Assembly: GCF_001908205.1 (NCBI RefSeq)
Contig: NZ_LGHL01000128.1
Coordinates: 62,001 to 126,000, forward strand
DNA: 64,000 nt
From: Bradyrhizobium sp. NAS80.1
Lineage (GTDB): Bacteria; Pseudomonadota; Alphaproteobacteria; Rhizobiales; Xanthobacteraceae
Direction: 5' to 3'
Shown in pieces: positions 16,782 to 25,097 of the stretch; the stretch's first letter is position 1, and every line of letters starts with the position of its first letter. The translations under genes and the position numbers were made by a program. Below the pieces are notes generated by a model, which worked only from the letters and a program-made list of their open reading frames with translations, was not told the origin of the DNA and made no database searches.

Positions 16782-17789
16782 ATGGTTTCCCAATCCCCCG
16801 ACATGAAAACCGGGCCTGAAGGCCCGGTTCGCGCACCATCATCGGTTCCCGTCGATAACGCCGTGCTGCCCTATGAGGTCGACGCGCTCGACGTGCGCGG
16901 GCGCCTGGTTCGGCTTGGTCCTGCGCTCGACGAGATCCTGACCAAGCATGACTATCCCGCGCCGGTCGGCAAGCTGCTCGGCGAGGCCATCGTGCTGACG
17001 ACGCTGCTCGGCTCGGCGCTGAAATTCGAAGGACGCTTCATCCTTCAGGCGCAGACCGATGGTCCGGTGTCGTTCCTGGTCGTCGACTACATGGCGCCGG
17101 ATCGCCTGCGCGCCTATGCGCGCTACGACGCTGCGCGTCTCGGCGATGCCAGGGATTCCGGCACGCTGCTCGGCCGCGGTCATCTCGCCATGACCATCGA
17201 CCAGGGCCCCGACATGAGCCGCTACCAAGGTCTGGTCGCGCTCGACGGCGGCAGTTTGGAAGACGCCGCCCACGAATATTTCCTGCGCTCCGAGCAGATC
17301 CCGACGCGCGTGCGCCTCGCAGTCGGCGAGGAGTGGCGCTCGAGCGACGGCGGCAAGCATCGCTGGCGCGCCGGCGGCATGCTGATGCAGTTCTTGCCCA
17401 AGGCGCCGGAGCGTGCGCGGCAGGCCGACCTGCATCCCGGCGATGCGCCCGAAGGCGTCGAAGCGCACAGCGTCACTGAAGACGATGCCTGGGTCGAGGC
17501 GCGCTCGCTGATCGAAACCGTCGAAGACGTCGAGCTGATTGATCCCGAGCTCTCCAGCGAGCGGCTGCTGTTCCGCCTGTTCCACGAGCGCGGCGTGCGC
17601 GTGTTCAAGCCGCTGGTCCTCAAGGCACAATGCTCCTGCTCGCGCGACGCGGTCGCCTCCATGCTCAAGAGCTTCTCGCCCGACGACCGCACCGCTATGG
17701 TCAAGGACGACAAGGTCGTCGTGACCTGCGAGTTTTGCTCGTCAGTCTACCACTTCACGCCGCACGAGGCGGGCGTCGAGGACGCGTAG
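16782..17789 (+). CDS. hslO: Redox-regulated chaperone Hsp33
   Basis: 335 residues. The N-terminal substrate-binding domain includes GEAIVLTTLLGSALKFEGRF and LQAQTDGPVSFLVVDY. The C-terminal redox switch has the zinc cysteines CSC (in AQCSCSRDAV) and CEFC separated by about 35 residues. Under oxidation the cysteines form disulfides, zinc is lost and the protein becomes a holdase. Length is slightly above the usual 290 residues because of an N-terminal extension of about 30 residues that may be untranslated. It stands alone. Confidence 0.95.
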   Translation: MVSQSPDMKTGPEGPVRAPSSVPVDNAVLPYEVDALDVRGRLVRLGPALDEILTKHDYPAPVGKLLGEAIVLTTLLGSALKFEGRFILQAQTDGPVSFLVVDYMAPDRLRAYARYDAARLGDARDSGTLLGRGHLAMTIDQGPDMSRYQGLVALDGGSLEDAAHEYFLRSEQIPTRVRLAVGEEWRSSDGGKHRWRAGGMLMQFLPKAPERARQADLHPGDAPEGVEAHSVTEDDAWVEARSLIETVEDVELIDPELSSERLLFRLFHERGVRVFKPLVLKAQCSCSRDAVASMLKSFSPDDRTAMVKDDKVVVTCEFCSSVYHFTPHEAGVEDA

Positions 17790-17802
17790 CCTATCCATTC
17801 TC

Positions 17803-17882
17803 CGTCATTGCGAGCGCAGCGAAGCAATCCAGAATCTTTCCGCAGTAACAGTCTGGATTGCTTTGCTGCGCTCGCAATGACG
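17803..17882. repeat. Dispersed intergenic inverted repeat, CGTCATTGCGAG family
   Basis: The two arms, each 31 bp (starting CGTCATTGCGAGCGCAGC and ending in its reverse complement), differ at a single base, with an 18-bp centre. This would fold into a very stable hairpin. It lies 14 bp after hslO and could act as its transcription end, but similar elements are scattered in this genus. Confidence 0.8.
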
Positions 17883-17913
17883 AGGTGGAGGCAGCGGGCG
17901 CCTTACTCTCCAC

Positions 17914-18086
17914 TCGTGCCCCGGACGCACGCAGCGTCCCTTCGACGGTGCGCTGCAGAGCCGGGGCCCATCTCACCGTGTCTTACCGTGTCGCCTTCTG
18001 GGGCCCGGCTCTGCGCAGCAACGCCGTAAGCGCGTTTACGCGCGTCTTCGACGCGCTATGGCGTTGCAGCGCGTCCGGGACACGAG
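17914..18086. repeat. Dispersed intergenic inverted repeat, CGTGCCCCGGA family
   Basis: Starts CTCGTGCCCCGGACGC and ends GCGTCCGGGACACGAG, with inner inverted parts around AGAGCCGGGGCCCA and TGGGGCCCGGCTCT. Another member lies at 61464-61587. Together with the previous repeat it explains the 348-bp gap between hslO and apaG. Confidence 0.75.
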
Positions 18087-18137
18087 AGTGAGTGATCGGC
18101 AAACTGCTCGCCAAAGGCTAAGGCAGCGCCGCCTGCC

Positions 18138-18530
18138 TCAGTTCAACACGCGTTTGTTGTCCGGGCTGTCCAGCGAAAAGGTCGGCACGTCGATCTCGAA
18201 GCGTTCGCCGCTTTCGCTGACCATCTGGTAGCGGCCGGTCATAAAGCCCGAGGCGGTCGAGAGCGGTACGCCCGAGGTGTATTCGAAGCGTTCGCCGGGG
18301 GCCAGGATCGGCTGCTCGCCGACCACGCCCTCGCCCTTCACCTCCTGCTGGCGGCCGGAGGCGTCGGTGATGATCCAGTGCCGCGTCTTGAGCTGCACGG
18401 TCTCGTCGCCGGAATTGGTGATGACGATGGTGTAGGACCAGAAAAAACGGGACCGGTCGGCCGACGACTGTTCCGGAACATAGTTCGGCTCGACGGTTAC
18501 TTCGATCTGGCGGGTCACGGCGCGGTACAT
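18138..18530 (-). CDS. apaG: ApaG protein (Co2+/Mg2+ efflux protein family)
   Basis: 130 residues from ATG 18530 (MYRAVTRQIEVTVEP). The fibronectin-III-like beta fold of ApaG is clear: SRFFWSYTIVITNSGDETVQL, RHWIITDASGRQQEVKGEGVVGEQPILAPGERFEYTSGVPL and GFMTGRYQMV. Its biochemical role is unsettled; loss affects cobalt resistance in Salmonella. An A6 run at 18432-18437 inside this gene does not disturb the frame. Upstream longer frames to 18680 are not family-like. Confidence 0.93.
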   Translation of the reverse strand: MYRAVTRQIEVTVEPNYVPEQSSADRSRFFWSYTIVITNSGDETVQLKTRHWIITDASGRQQEVKGEGVVGEQPILAPGERFEYTSGVPLSTASGFMTGRYQMVSESGERFEIDVPTFSLDSPDNKRVLN

Positions 18531-18709
18531 GGCTGCCATCATAACGAAAACCCGGCCGGGAACCAATCGCCGCAGGCGGCTTTCGCGACATCGTCCCGCC
18601 AGAATTCGCGAAGAATAGAGCCCAAACTGATCCGGCCGCTTTGCGAGACGACGACCGGACCGGTACAATCCATTCAGCATCGCAATTTGCGGAAGGGTTT
18701 CAGGCCCCG

Positions 18710-19952
18710 ATGACCATTGCCGATCAAGTGACGGGATCGACGATCGCGGGAACCGCGGAGGCCAAGCCGCGCGCGGCCGCGCCGGCCATCTCGCTCCCCG
18801 CCATCGGCGAGCGCGAGCTCCGGCTCGACCTGTTCCGCGGCCTCGCGCTGTGGCTGATCTTCATCGACCATCTGCCGCCGAGTCTTCTGACCTGGTTCAC
18901 GATCCGCAACTACGGCTTCAGCGACGCGACCGAGATCTTCATCTTCATCTCTGGCTACACCGCGGCCTTCGTCTACGGCCGGGCGATGCTGGAAAGCGGC
19001 TTCGTCATCGCCACCGCGCGCATCCTGCGGCGCTGCTGGCAGATCTATGTCGCCCACGTCTTCCTGTTCACGATCTTCCTCGCCGAGATCTCCTACGTCG
19101 CGACCAGCTTCGAGAACCCGCTCTACACCGAAGAGATGGGCATCATGGATTTCCTCAAGCAGCCCGACGTTACCATCGTGCAGGCGCTGCTGTTGCGCTT
19201 CCGTCCCGTCAACATGGACGTGCTGCCGCTCTACATCGTGCTGATGCTGGCGCTGCCCTTGATCCTGTGGTCGATGAAGTGGCGGCCCGATGTCACGCTC
19301 GGCCTCTCGGTCGTGCTTTACGCGGTGACCTGGGAATACGACCTTTATCTCTCGGCCTATCCGAACGGCTTCTGGGCGTTCAATCCGTTGGCCTGGCAAT
19401 TGCTGTTCGTGTTCGGTGCGTGGTGTGCGCTTGGAGGTGCGCGACGGATGTCGCGCATCCTGGCGTCACGCGTGACGATGTGGATCGCGATCGCTTATAT
19501 CGTCGCGGCGTTCTACGTGACGCTGACCTGGTATGTGCCGCAGCTCTCCCACTTCATGCCGAAGCGGCTCGAGCAGTGGATGTATCCGATCGACAAGACC
19601 GATCTTGACGTGTTGCGCTTCACGCATTTCCTGGCGTTGGCCGCGCTCACCGTCCGCTTCCTGCCGCGGGACTGGCCGGGCCTGAAATCGCCCTGGCTGC
19701 GGCCGCTGATCCTGTGCGGCCAGCATTCCCTCGAGATCTTCTGTCTCGGCGTCTTCCTCGCCTTCGCCGGCCATTTCATCCTGGCCGAAGTCTCCGGCGG
19801 CGCAGCCATGCATGCGCTGATTAGTCTCTGCGGAATCCTGATCATGTGGGGCATGGCCTGGGTGATTTCGTGGTACAAGCGCGTGGCTGACAAGAGCGGT
19901 GCTAAAACCAAAAAACGCAGTCGGCAACGCCGACATGGCGGGAGGGGGCTGA
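18710..19952 (+). pseudogene. opgC: OpgC-family membrane protein, frame lost at an A6 run near the 3' end
   Basis: About 413 residues with roughly ten membrane helices. The start RELRLDLFRGLALWLIFIDH and the helix FSDATEIFIFISGYTAAFVYGRAM are typical of OpgC, the inner-membrane acyltransferase-like protein that adds succinyl groups to periplasmic glucans. As given, the frame runs without stop into the next gene through an Arg-rich stretch (KKRSRQRRHGGRG). With five rather than six As at 19910-19915 it would end KTKNAVGNADMAGGG and stop at a TGA (19950-19952) overlapping the next ATG, which looks like the native end. The membrane domain is whole, so the protein may still work. Confidence 0.75.
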
Positions 19953-20731
19953 TGAAGGCGAAGGTTCTCCTGAGCCTGATCCTGCTATGCGGTGGCCTCG
20001 CCGCGCCGGCGGCGCGCGCGGGCGATGCTGCGCCTGCTGCTCCGGCCATGCCCGCAGCCTGCGAATTGCCGTCCTATCTGCTTACCACCGAAAGCCAGCT
20101 TCCGAAGGTTGCCGATGTCGTCAAGGCCGGCAGGCCGCTTGAAATCCTGGTCATTGGCAGCGGTTCGACCAGGATACCGTTCTCCGAGGACAGCTCCTAT
20201 CCGGCGCGGATGCAGGCCATTTTGAAGGACAAGCTGCCGCCGTCGGAGGCCGTGAACGTCTCCGTAGAAATACAGAGCAAGAAGACGGCCGAGGAGGCGG
20301 CTGGAACCTTTGTTAAGCTGATGGAAGCAAAAAGGCCTACCTTGGTCATCTGGCAGACCGGGACTGTGGATGCTATCCGAGCCATCGATCCCGAGGAATT
20401 TCGCGGCGCGGTGACCGGAGGGGTTGCCGCATTGCAAAATGCAGGGGCTGACGTCGTGTTGATGAACTTGCAGTACAGTCCGCGTACCGAGACCATGATC
20501 TCGGCGCCGCCTTATCTCGACAATTTGCGGGTGGTGGCGCAGGAGCATGAAATCCCGCTGTTCGACCGTTTCGCGATCATGCGGCAATGGAATGATCAGG
20601 GTCAGTTCGACCTGTTCAGCCCGTCCCGCGGCCCAGAACTGGCGAAACAGGTCCATGATTGCCTTGGCCGGGCGTTGGCTCAGTTCGTGATCGACGCTGC
20701 CCATCTGGGGCCGGCCCAGCAGCAAAATTGA
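19952..20731 (+). CDS. Exported SGNH-hydrolase-like protein, degenerate active site
   Basis: 259 residues from ATG 19952, with GGAGG 6 bases upstream and a signal peptide MKAKVLLSLILLCGGLAAPAARA. The fold resembles the neighbouring SGNH hydrolase: LEILVIGSGSTRIPF (block I), LVIWQTGTVDAI (block III) and VLMNLQYSPRTE. The catalytic Asn of block III (GTN) is replaced by Val, and no DxxH motif is present at the end (FSPSRGPELAKQV), so it may not be an esterase. It was apparently its own gene before the frame fusion with opgC. Role in glucan decoration is inferred from position. Confidence 0.75.
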   Translation: MKAKVLLSLILLCGGLAAPAARAGDAAPAAPAMPAACELPSYLLTTESQLPKVADVVKAGRPLEILVIGSGSTRIPFSEDSSYPARMQAILKDKLPPSEAVNVSVEIQSKKTAEEAAGTFVKLMEAKRPTLVIWQTGTVDAIRAIDPEEFRGAVTGGVAALQNAGADVVLMNLQYSPRTETMISAPPYLDNLRVVAQEHEIPLFDRFAIMRQWNDQGQFDLFSPSRGPELAKQVHDCLGRALAQFVIDAAHLGPAQQQN

Positions 20732-20743
20732 GGTCTAGCGTTA

Positions 20744-21733
20744 ATGAGTTCTCTTCGCCCTTTTTGCCCGACGACATGGTTGGCCGCGCCCGCAGCAGCG
20801 GCGGTTCTGGTACTGACACTGCTGGCGCAGTCGCCCGCGCAGGCGCAAGCCGCGCAGGCAACGGCCGCCCCCACCGCTAATTCCGCTCCCGCATCACCCT
20901 CCCAGACCACGGTCGCCGCGACGCCGTCCGCTGAGCAGCGCGGCCTCACTGCGCGCGCCATAGACAAGGTGAAGCAGGTTGCGAAATCCGCTGGCGACAT
21001 CTTCAGCCGCGTGCCCTGCCTGGCGCCGAAGGACAGCTCGAAGGCGATGGGCTCGCTGCCGCATGTCGCGGGCAAGCTCGTCGCTGGCAAGCCCGTCATC
21101 ATCGTTGCGTTCGGCTCGTCGTCGACGGCCGGCTATGGTGCCAGCTCACCCGATTTCAATTATCCGACCCGCCTCGCCGCGCAACTGCGCCGGCACTATC
21201 CGACAGCCGACATCACCGTCATCAATGCCGGCGTCGGCGGCGAGGATGCGCCCGAGATGACCAAGCGTCTCCAGAAGGAGGTGATCGACGTGCATCCGGA
21301 TCTCGTGATCTGGCAAGTCGGCACCAACGCAGTGCTGCGCAATCTCGATCCCGGCGATACCGCAAAAATGGTCGAGGACGGCATCGCCCGCATCCAGGCT
21401 GCCGACGAGGCCGACATCGTGCTGGTCGATCCGCAATATTCGCCCGCCGTCAATCAGCGCGCGGAGAGCGCGGGCAAAATGGTGAAGCTGCTCGGCAAGG
21501 TCGCCGAGCTCCGCCACGTCGGCATCTTCCCGCGCTTCGAGGTGATGCGTGACTGGCACGAGAAGCAGGCGATCCCGGTCGAGAGTTTCGTCATCGCCGA
21601 TGGCCTGCACATGAACGATTGGGGCTACGCCTGCTTCGCCCAGCTCCTCGGCGACGACATCATCCGCTCCGTCGGTCAGATCAAGCTCGGCGTGAATGTG
21701 CCGCCGGACGTGCGCACGTACCGGCCGATGTAG
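20744..21733 (+). CDS. Exported SGNH/GDSL-family hydrolase
   Basis: 329 residues. Signal peptide (LAAPAAAAVLVLTLLAQSPAQA), a low-complexity Ala/Pro stretch, then the SGNH domain from about 115: block I VAFGSSSTAGYG, block II Gly in INAGVGGEDAPEM, block III IWQVGTNAVLR, and block V DGLHMNDWGY with catalytic Asp/His. Family members are esterases or acetyl/succinyl transferases on glycans. It lies 12 bp after the degenerate paralogue and completes an opgC-SGNH-SGNH set, suggesting a periplasmic glucan-modification unit. Confidence 0.85.
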   Translation: MSSLRPFCPTTWLAAPAAAAVLVLTLLAQSPAQAQAAQATAAPTANSAPASPSQTTVAATPSAEQRGLTARAIDKVKQVAKSAGDIFSRVPCLAPKDSSKAMGSLPHVAGKLVAGKPVIIVAFGSSSTAGYGASSPDFNYPTRLAAQLRRHYPTADITVINAGVGGEDAPEMTKRLQKEVIDVHPDLVIWQVGTNAVLRNLDPGDTAKMVEDGIARIQAADEADIVLVDPQYSPAVNQRAESAGKMVKLLGKVAELRHVGIFPRFEVMRDWHEKQAIPVESFVIADGLHMNDWGYACFAQLLGDDIIRSVGQIKLGVNVPPDVRTYRPM

Positions 21734-21740
21734 ATGTCGT

Positions 21741-21833
21741 AGGGTGGGCAGAGGCGCGCTCTTCGCGCGCCGCGCCCACCATCTATCGGCGCCGGGATCG
21801 TGAACGGTGGGCACGCTTCGCTTTGCCCACCCT
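21741..21833. repeat. Dispersed intergenic palindrome, AGGGTGGGCA family
   Basis: Begins AGGGTGGGCAGAGGCGCGC and ends CGCTTTGCCCACCCT; inner copies CGCCCACCAT and ACGGTGGGCACGC also pair. A second member is at 29776-29862. It lies between two converging genes. Confidence 0.75.
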
Positions 21834-21859
21834 TGTATTAGCCCGACCGCTCGATCGCC

Positions 21860-23047
21860 TCACGCCTTCTCCAGCGCTGCCGTCAGATCCTCGATCAGAT
21901 CGTCCGCGTGCTCGAGCCCTGCCGAGAAGCGGATAAAGCCCTCGCTGATGCCGAGCTCGGCGCGCACTTCCGGCTTCAGGCGCTGATGCGTCGTGGTCGC
22001 CGGATGCGTCACGAGGCTCTTGGCGTCGCCAAGATTGTTCGAGATCTTCGCAAGCTTGAGCTCGTTGAGCACGCGGAACGCCGCGGCCTTGCCGCCCTTG
22101 ACCTCGAAGCCGACCAGTGTCGAGCCGCCGCGCATCTGCTTCTTCACCAGCGCCGCCTGCGGATGATCGTCTCGGCCGGGGTAGACCAGCCTCGAAATCT
22201 TGGGGTGGCTCGCCAGCACGTCCGCAATGCGCGCTGCGGTGTCGGTCTGCGCGCGCACGCGGACGCCAAGCGTCTCCAGGCCCTTGAGCAGGACCCAGGC
22301 GTTGAACGGCGAGATCGACGGGCCGGTCTGGCGCATGAAATTGTGGATGTGCTCGGCGATGAAGGCTTCCGACGAAAGGATGACACCGCCGAGACAGCGG
22401 CCCTGGCCGTCGATGTGCTTGGTCGCGGAATAGACCACGACGTCAGCACCAAGCGCGAGCGGGCTCTGCCAGATCGGGGTCGCGAACACGTTGTCGACGA
22501 CGAGCCGCGCGCCACCCTTGTGCGCGATCTCGGCAATGCCGGGAATGTCGAGCACGTCGAGCGTCGGGTTGGTCGGACTCTCCAGGAAGAACGTCTTGGT
22601 GTTCGGCTTCAGCGCGCGCTGCCACTGGTCGAGATCGAGCCCATCGACGAGCGTCGTCTCGATGCCGTAACGCGGCAACAGATCCTGCACGACATAGAGG
22701 CACGAGCCGAACAGGGCACGCGAGGCCACGACGTGATCGCCAGCCTTCAGCGGCGCTAGGATCGCGGTGGTCACCGCGGCCATGCCGGTCGCGGCCGAGC
22801 GGGCGGCTTCGGCGCCTTCGAGCTCGATCATGCGGCGCTCGAACATCGCGATCGTCGGGTTGGAGTAGCGCGAATAAATGAAGCCGGGATCTTCGCCCTT
22901 GAACCGCGCTTCGCACTCCTCGGCGCTGTTGTAGACGTAGCCCTGGGTCAGAAACAGCGACTCCGATGTCTCGCCATATTGCGAGCGCAGGGTGCCGGAA
23001 TGGACCAGGCGGGTTTCGGGACGGTAAGCAGCAGGCGACTTCGACAT
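21860..23047 (-). CDS. metZ: O-succinylhomoserine sulfhydrylase
   Basis: 395 residues from ATG 23047, with GGAGG 6 bases upstream. Cys/Met-metabolism PLP enzyme: YSRYSNPTI, AARSAATGMAAV, the PLP lysine K210 in VVVYSATKHIDGQGR, and the C-terminal SLVTHPATTTHQRL. It condenses O-succinyl-homoserine with sulfide to give homocysteine. The TKHIDGQGR form is typical of MetZ rather than cystathionine gamma-synthase. It is preceded by a SAM-II riboswitch and a terminator, so methionine supply controls it. Confidence 0.95.
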   Translation of the reverse strand: MSKSPAAYRPETRLVHSGTLRSQYGETSESLFLTQGYVYNSAEECEARFKGEDPGFIYSRYSNPTIAMFERRMIELEGAEAARSAATGMAAVTTAILAPLKAGDHVVASRALFGSCLYVVQDLLPRYGIETTLVDGLDLDQWQRALKPNTKTFFLESPTNPTLDVLDIPGIAEIAHKGGARLVVDNVFATPIWQSPLALGADVVVYSATKHIDGQGRCLGGVILSSEAFIAEHIHNFMRQTGPSISPFNAWVLLKGLETLGVRVRAQTDTAARIADVLASHPKISRLVYPGRDDHPQAALVKKQMRGGSTLVGFEVKGGKAAAFRVLNELKLAKISNNLGDAKSLVTHPATTTHQRLKPEVRAELGISEGFIRFSAGLEHADDLIEDLTAALEKA

Positions 23048-23085
23048 AGGTACCTCCGACATGACCACGCGAGCGAAATGGTCAC

Positions 23086-23118
23086 AAAAAAACCGGCCTG
23101 GAAATCTCCACTGGCCGG
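23086..23118 (-). terminator. Rho-independent terminator in the metZ leader
   Basis: On the RNA (minus strand) CCGGCC pairs with GGCCGG, extended by an inner TGGA/TCCA pair, and is followed directly by seven Us. It lies between the SAM-II aptamer and the metZ ribosome site. Its 5' arm (23113-23118) can instead pair with 23132-23138, so the two hairpins exclude each other, as expected of a riboswitch expression platform. Confidence 0.8.
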
Positions 23119-23131
23119 GATCACAGAGGTC

Positions 23132-23193
23132 CCCGGCCTGTTTAGCGACTTATTTAACGTGGCTGCAAGCCGGCCGGCTCAAATCACCACGGG
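23132..23193 (-). ncRNA. SAM-II riboswitch (metA/metZ type)
   Basis: The minus strand reads CGTGGTGATTTGAGCC, then GCTTGCAGCCACG, then TTAAATAAGTCGCTAAA, which is the SAM-II core known upstream of methionine genes in alphaproteobacteria. P1 is CGUGG (23187-23191) with CCACG (23158-23162), and the conserved A/U-rich 3' part supplies the pseudoknot. SAM binding should lower metZ expression through the downstream hairpins. Confidence 0.92.
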
Positions 23194-23203
23194 ATAAGTC
23201 ATG

Positions 23204-23232
23204 CTCATATTCCGCAATGCCCTTTCCGTCAA
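23204..23232 (-). promoter_or_regulatory. Promoter of the metZ transcript
   Basis: On the minus strand TTGACG (23227-23232) and TATGAG (23204-23209) are 17 bp apart. The predicted start lies just before the riboswitch aptamer, so almost the whole 5' end of the mRNA is aptamer. Confidence 0.6.
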
Positions 23233-23308
23233 GGCGTCCATCGGATAGCCGTAAAAGGTTCATTTTTCCGCGTTTTCGGATGCGTTTGACCCCGAAGAGG
23301 ACCACCGT

Positions 23309-24415
23309 TTGACGTTCACGGTCGCTGCCGACGCCAATGGTATCCTGCCCGACCGCATGATCGCGGCGATGGCGGAAGCGGGGCTCATTCTGCCCGCTTA
23401 CGACTTTGTCGAGAGCCAGATCCAGCCGGCGAGCCTCGACCTGCGTCTCGGCGACATCGCCTATCGCGTCCGCGCCAGCTTCCTGCCCGGCCCCGGCGCC
23501 ACCGTCGCAGAGCGTATCGACGAGTTGAAGCTGCATGAGTTCAGCCTCGCCGACGGCGCGGTGCTGGAAACCAACTGCGTCTATATCGTGCCGCTCCTCG
23601 AAAGCCTCGCGCTGCCGCCGGAGATCGTCGCGGCCGCGAACCCGAAGAGCTCGACCGGCCGGCTCGACGTCTTTACCCGCGTGATCGCCGACGGCACCCG
23701 CCGCTTCGACATGATCGGCGCCGGCTATCACGGCCCACTCTACGCCGAGATTAGCCCGAAGACGTTTCCTGTGCTGGTGCGCGAGGGCTCGCGCCTGTCG
23801 CAGGTGCGCTTCCGCACCGGTGATGCCATTCTCAATGCCGATGAGCTCGATGCCTTGCATGCGACCGAGCGCCTCGTCGACATCGACGATGCCGATCTCT
23901 CCGGCGGCGTCGCTGTCTCCGTCGATCTCTCCGGCGAAAAGGCGAACGGCTTCGTCGGCTACCGCGCCAAACGCCACACCGGCGTCGTCGACGTCGATCG
24001 GCGTTCCGGCTATTCGATGGAGGATTTCTGGGAGCCGATCTCGGCCCGCCCCGACGGCAGCCTGATCCTCGATCCCGGTGAGTTCTATATTCTCGCTTCG
24101 AAAGAGGCGGTGCAGGTGCCACCCGATTACGCCGCGGAGATGGTGCCGTTCGATCCACTCGTCGGCGAGTTCCGCGTTCACTATGCCGGCTTCTTCGATC
24201 CCGGCTTCGGCTATGCCGGCGCCGGCGGGCAGGGCGCGCGCGCCGTGCTGGAGGTGCGCTCGCGCGAAGTGCCCTTCATCCTCGAACACGGCCAGATCGT
24301 CGGCCGCCTGGTCTACGAGAAGATGCTGGCCCGCCCCGACGCGATGTACGGCCAGCGGATCGGCTCGAACTACCAGGCGCAGGGCCTCAAACTATCGAAG
24401 CATTTTCGGGTGTAG
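23309..24415 (+). CDS. 2'-deoxycytidine 5'-triphosphate deaminase, long form
   Basis: 368 residues, about twice a classical Dcd, built as two dUTPase/Dcd-like halves. The N-terminal half has PASLDLRLGDIAYRVRASF and NPKSSTGRLDVFTRVIADG, and YAEISPKTFPVLVREGSRLSQVRF; the C-terminal half repeats the pattern (DGSLILDPGEFYILASKE, ARAVLEVRSREVPFILEHGQIVGRL). It deaminates dCTP to dUTP for thymidylate synthesis. The start is TTG 23309, chosen because GAGG lies 8 bases upstream and the sequence upstream has no better codon. Divergent from metZ. Confidence 0.85.
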   Translation: MTFTVAADANGILPDRMIAAMAEAGLILPAYDFVESQIQPASLDLRLGDIAYRVRASFLPGPGATVAERIDELKLHEFSLADGAVLETNCVYIVPLLESLALPPEIVAAANPKSSTGRLDVFTRVIADGTRRFDMIGAGYHGPLYAEISPKTFPVLVREGSRLSQVRFRTGDAILNADELDALHATERLVDIDDADLSGGVAVSVDLSGEKANGFVGYRAKRHTGVVDVDRRSGYSMEDFWEPISARPDGSLILDPGEFYILASKEAVQVPPDYAAEMVPFDPLVGEFRVHYAGFFDPGFGYAGAGGQGARAVLEVRSREVPFILEHGQIVGRLVYEKMLARPDAMYGQRIGSNYQAQGLKLSKHFRV

Positions 24416-24435
24416 CGATCTGTAGCTCGCCCCGC

Positions 24436-24468
24436 TGTCATTCCCCGCGAAGGCGGGGAACCCAGTAG
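24436..24468. repeat. Short member of the GTCATTCCC dispersed palindrome family
   Basis: TGTCATTCCCCGCGAAGGCGGGGAACCC contains the hairpin TCCCCGC-GAAG-GCGGGGA and resembles half of the 13273 element. It lies after the dCTP deaminase gene and may serve as its transcription end. Confidence 0.5.
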
Positions 24469-24580
24469 GCCGCGGCGTATCAGGCTCGATAGCAGGCGCA
24501 TCGCCCGATCAAGTCGGGCGGTGACGCCGAATGTGTGGCAGGATACGTAGCGAAGTCCGAGCTACATGCGAGGTAGTGGA

Positions 24581-24994
24581 ATGGCCAATCCATCCGAACT
24601 TGATGCAAAGATCGTCGAAGACGTCGCGGACGCGCTGATCTATTCGGATCGCTCCGGCACGATCGTGCGCTGGAATCGTGCATCGACGGGCTTGTTTGGT
24701 TTTTCGGCGGACGAGGCGCTGGGCCAAAATCTCGATCTGATCGTTCCCGAACATCTGCGGGCCGCGCACTGGAAGGGTTTTGAAGCCGCGATTGCGAGCG
24801 GCAGCATGAAGCTCGCCGGCCGGCCGACGCTCACCCGCGCGCTGCACAAGAGCGGACGCAAGCTCTACATCGAAATGACCTTCGCGCTGGTGCGAGCTGC
24901 CGGCGGCGCAGTGCTCGGATCGGTCGCGATGGCGCGCGACGTCACCGAGCGTGTCGAGCGTGAGCGAGCCGCCAAAGCTGCGCAAAATTCGTGA
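24581..24994 (+). CDS. Stand-alone PAS-domain protein
   Basis: 137 residues consisting of one PAS domain with PAC: DALIYSDRSGTIVRWNRASTGLFGFSADEALGQNLDLIVPEHLR, then the PAC strand RKLYIEMTFALV and GSVAMARDVTERVERE. No kinase, GGDEF or other output domain is attached and no cofactor-binding residue can be assigned, so it probably senses a small ligand or redox state and works through a partner. A GAGGTAG element precedes ATG 24581. The next gene starts 103 bp later on the same strand. Confidence 0.85.
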   Translation: MANPSELDAKIVEDVADALIYSDRSGTIVRWNRASTGLFGFSADEALGQNLDLIVPEHLRAAHWKGFEAAIASGSMKLAGRPTLTRALHKSGRKLYIEMTFALVRAAGGAVLGSVAMARDVTERVERERAAKAAQNS

Positions 24995-25097
24995 TGCGGA
25001 ATTGACGGGCTGTCATGCAGGGCGCCCTGCATGGGCGTCAGCTTGCCTGTCACCGGGTGCAGTGACACACTCGATCAAACAACGATCGGGAGCGAAC

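Noticed and set aside
17803..18086. Possible small RNA or CRISPR-like array in the hslO-apaG gap
   Set aside because: The elements are inverted repeats of dispersed families, not regularly spaced direct repeats. No CRISPR or cas gene was seen in the window.
18641..20731. A single OpgC-SGNH fusion gene
   Set aside because: The join is Arg-rich, out of keeping with both proteins, and an ideal ribosome site plus signal peptide lies at 19941-20010. Two genes with an A6-run error fit better, though not proven.
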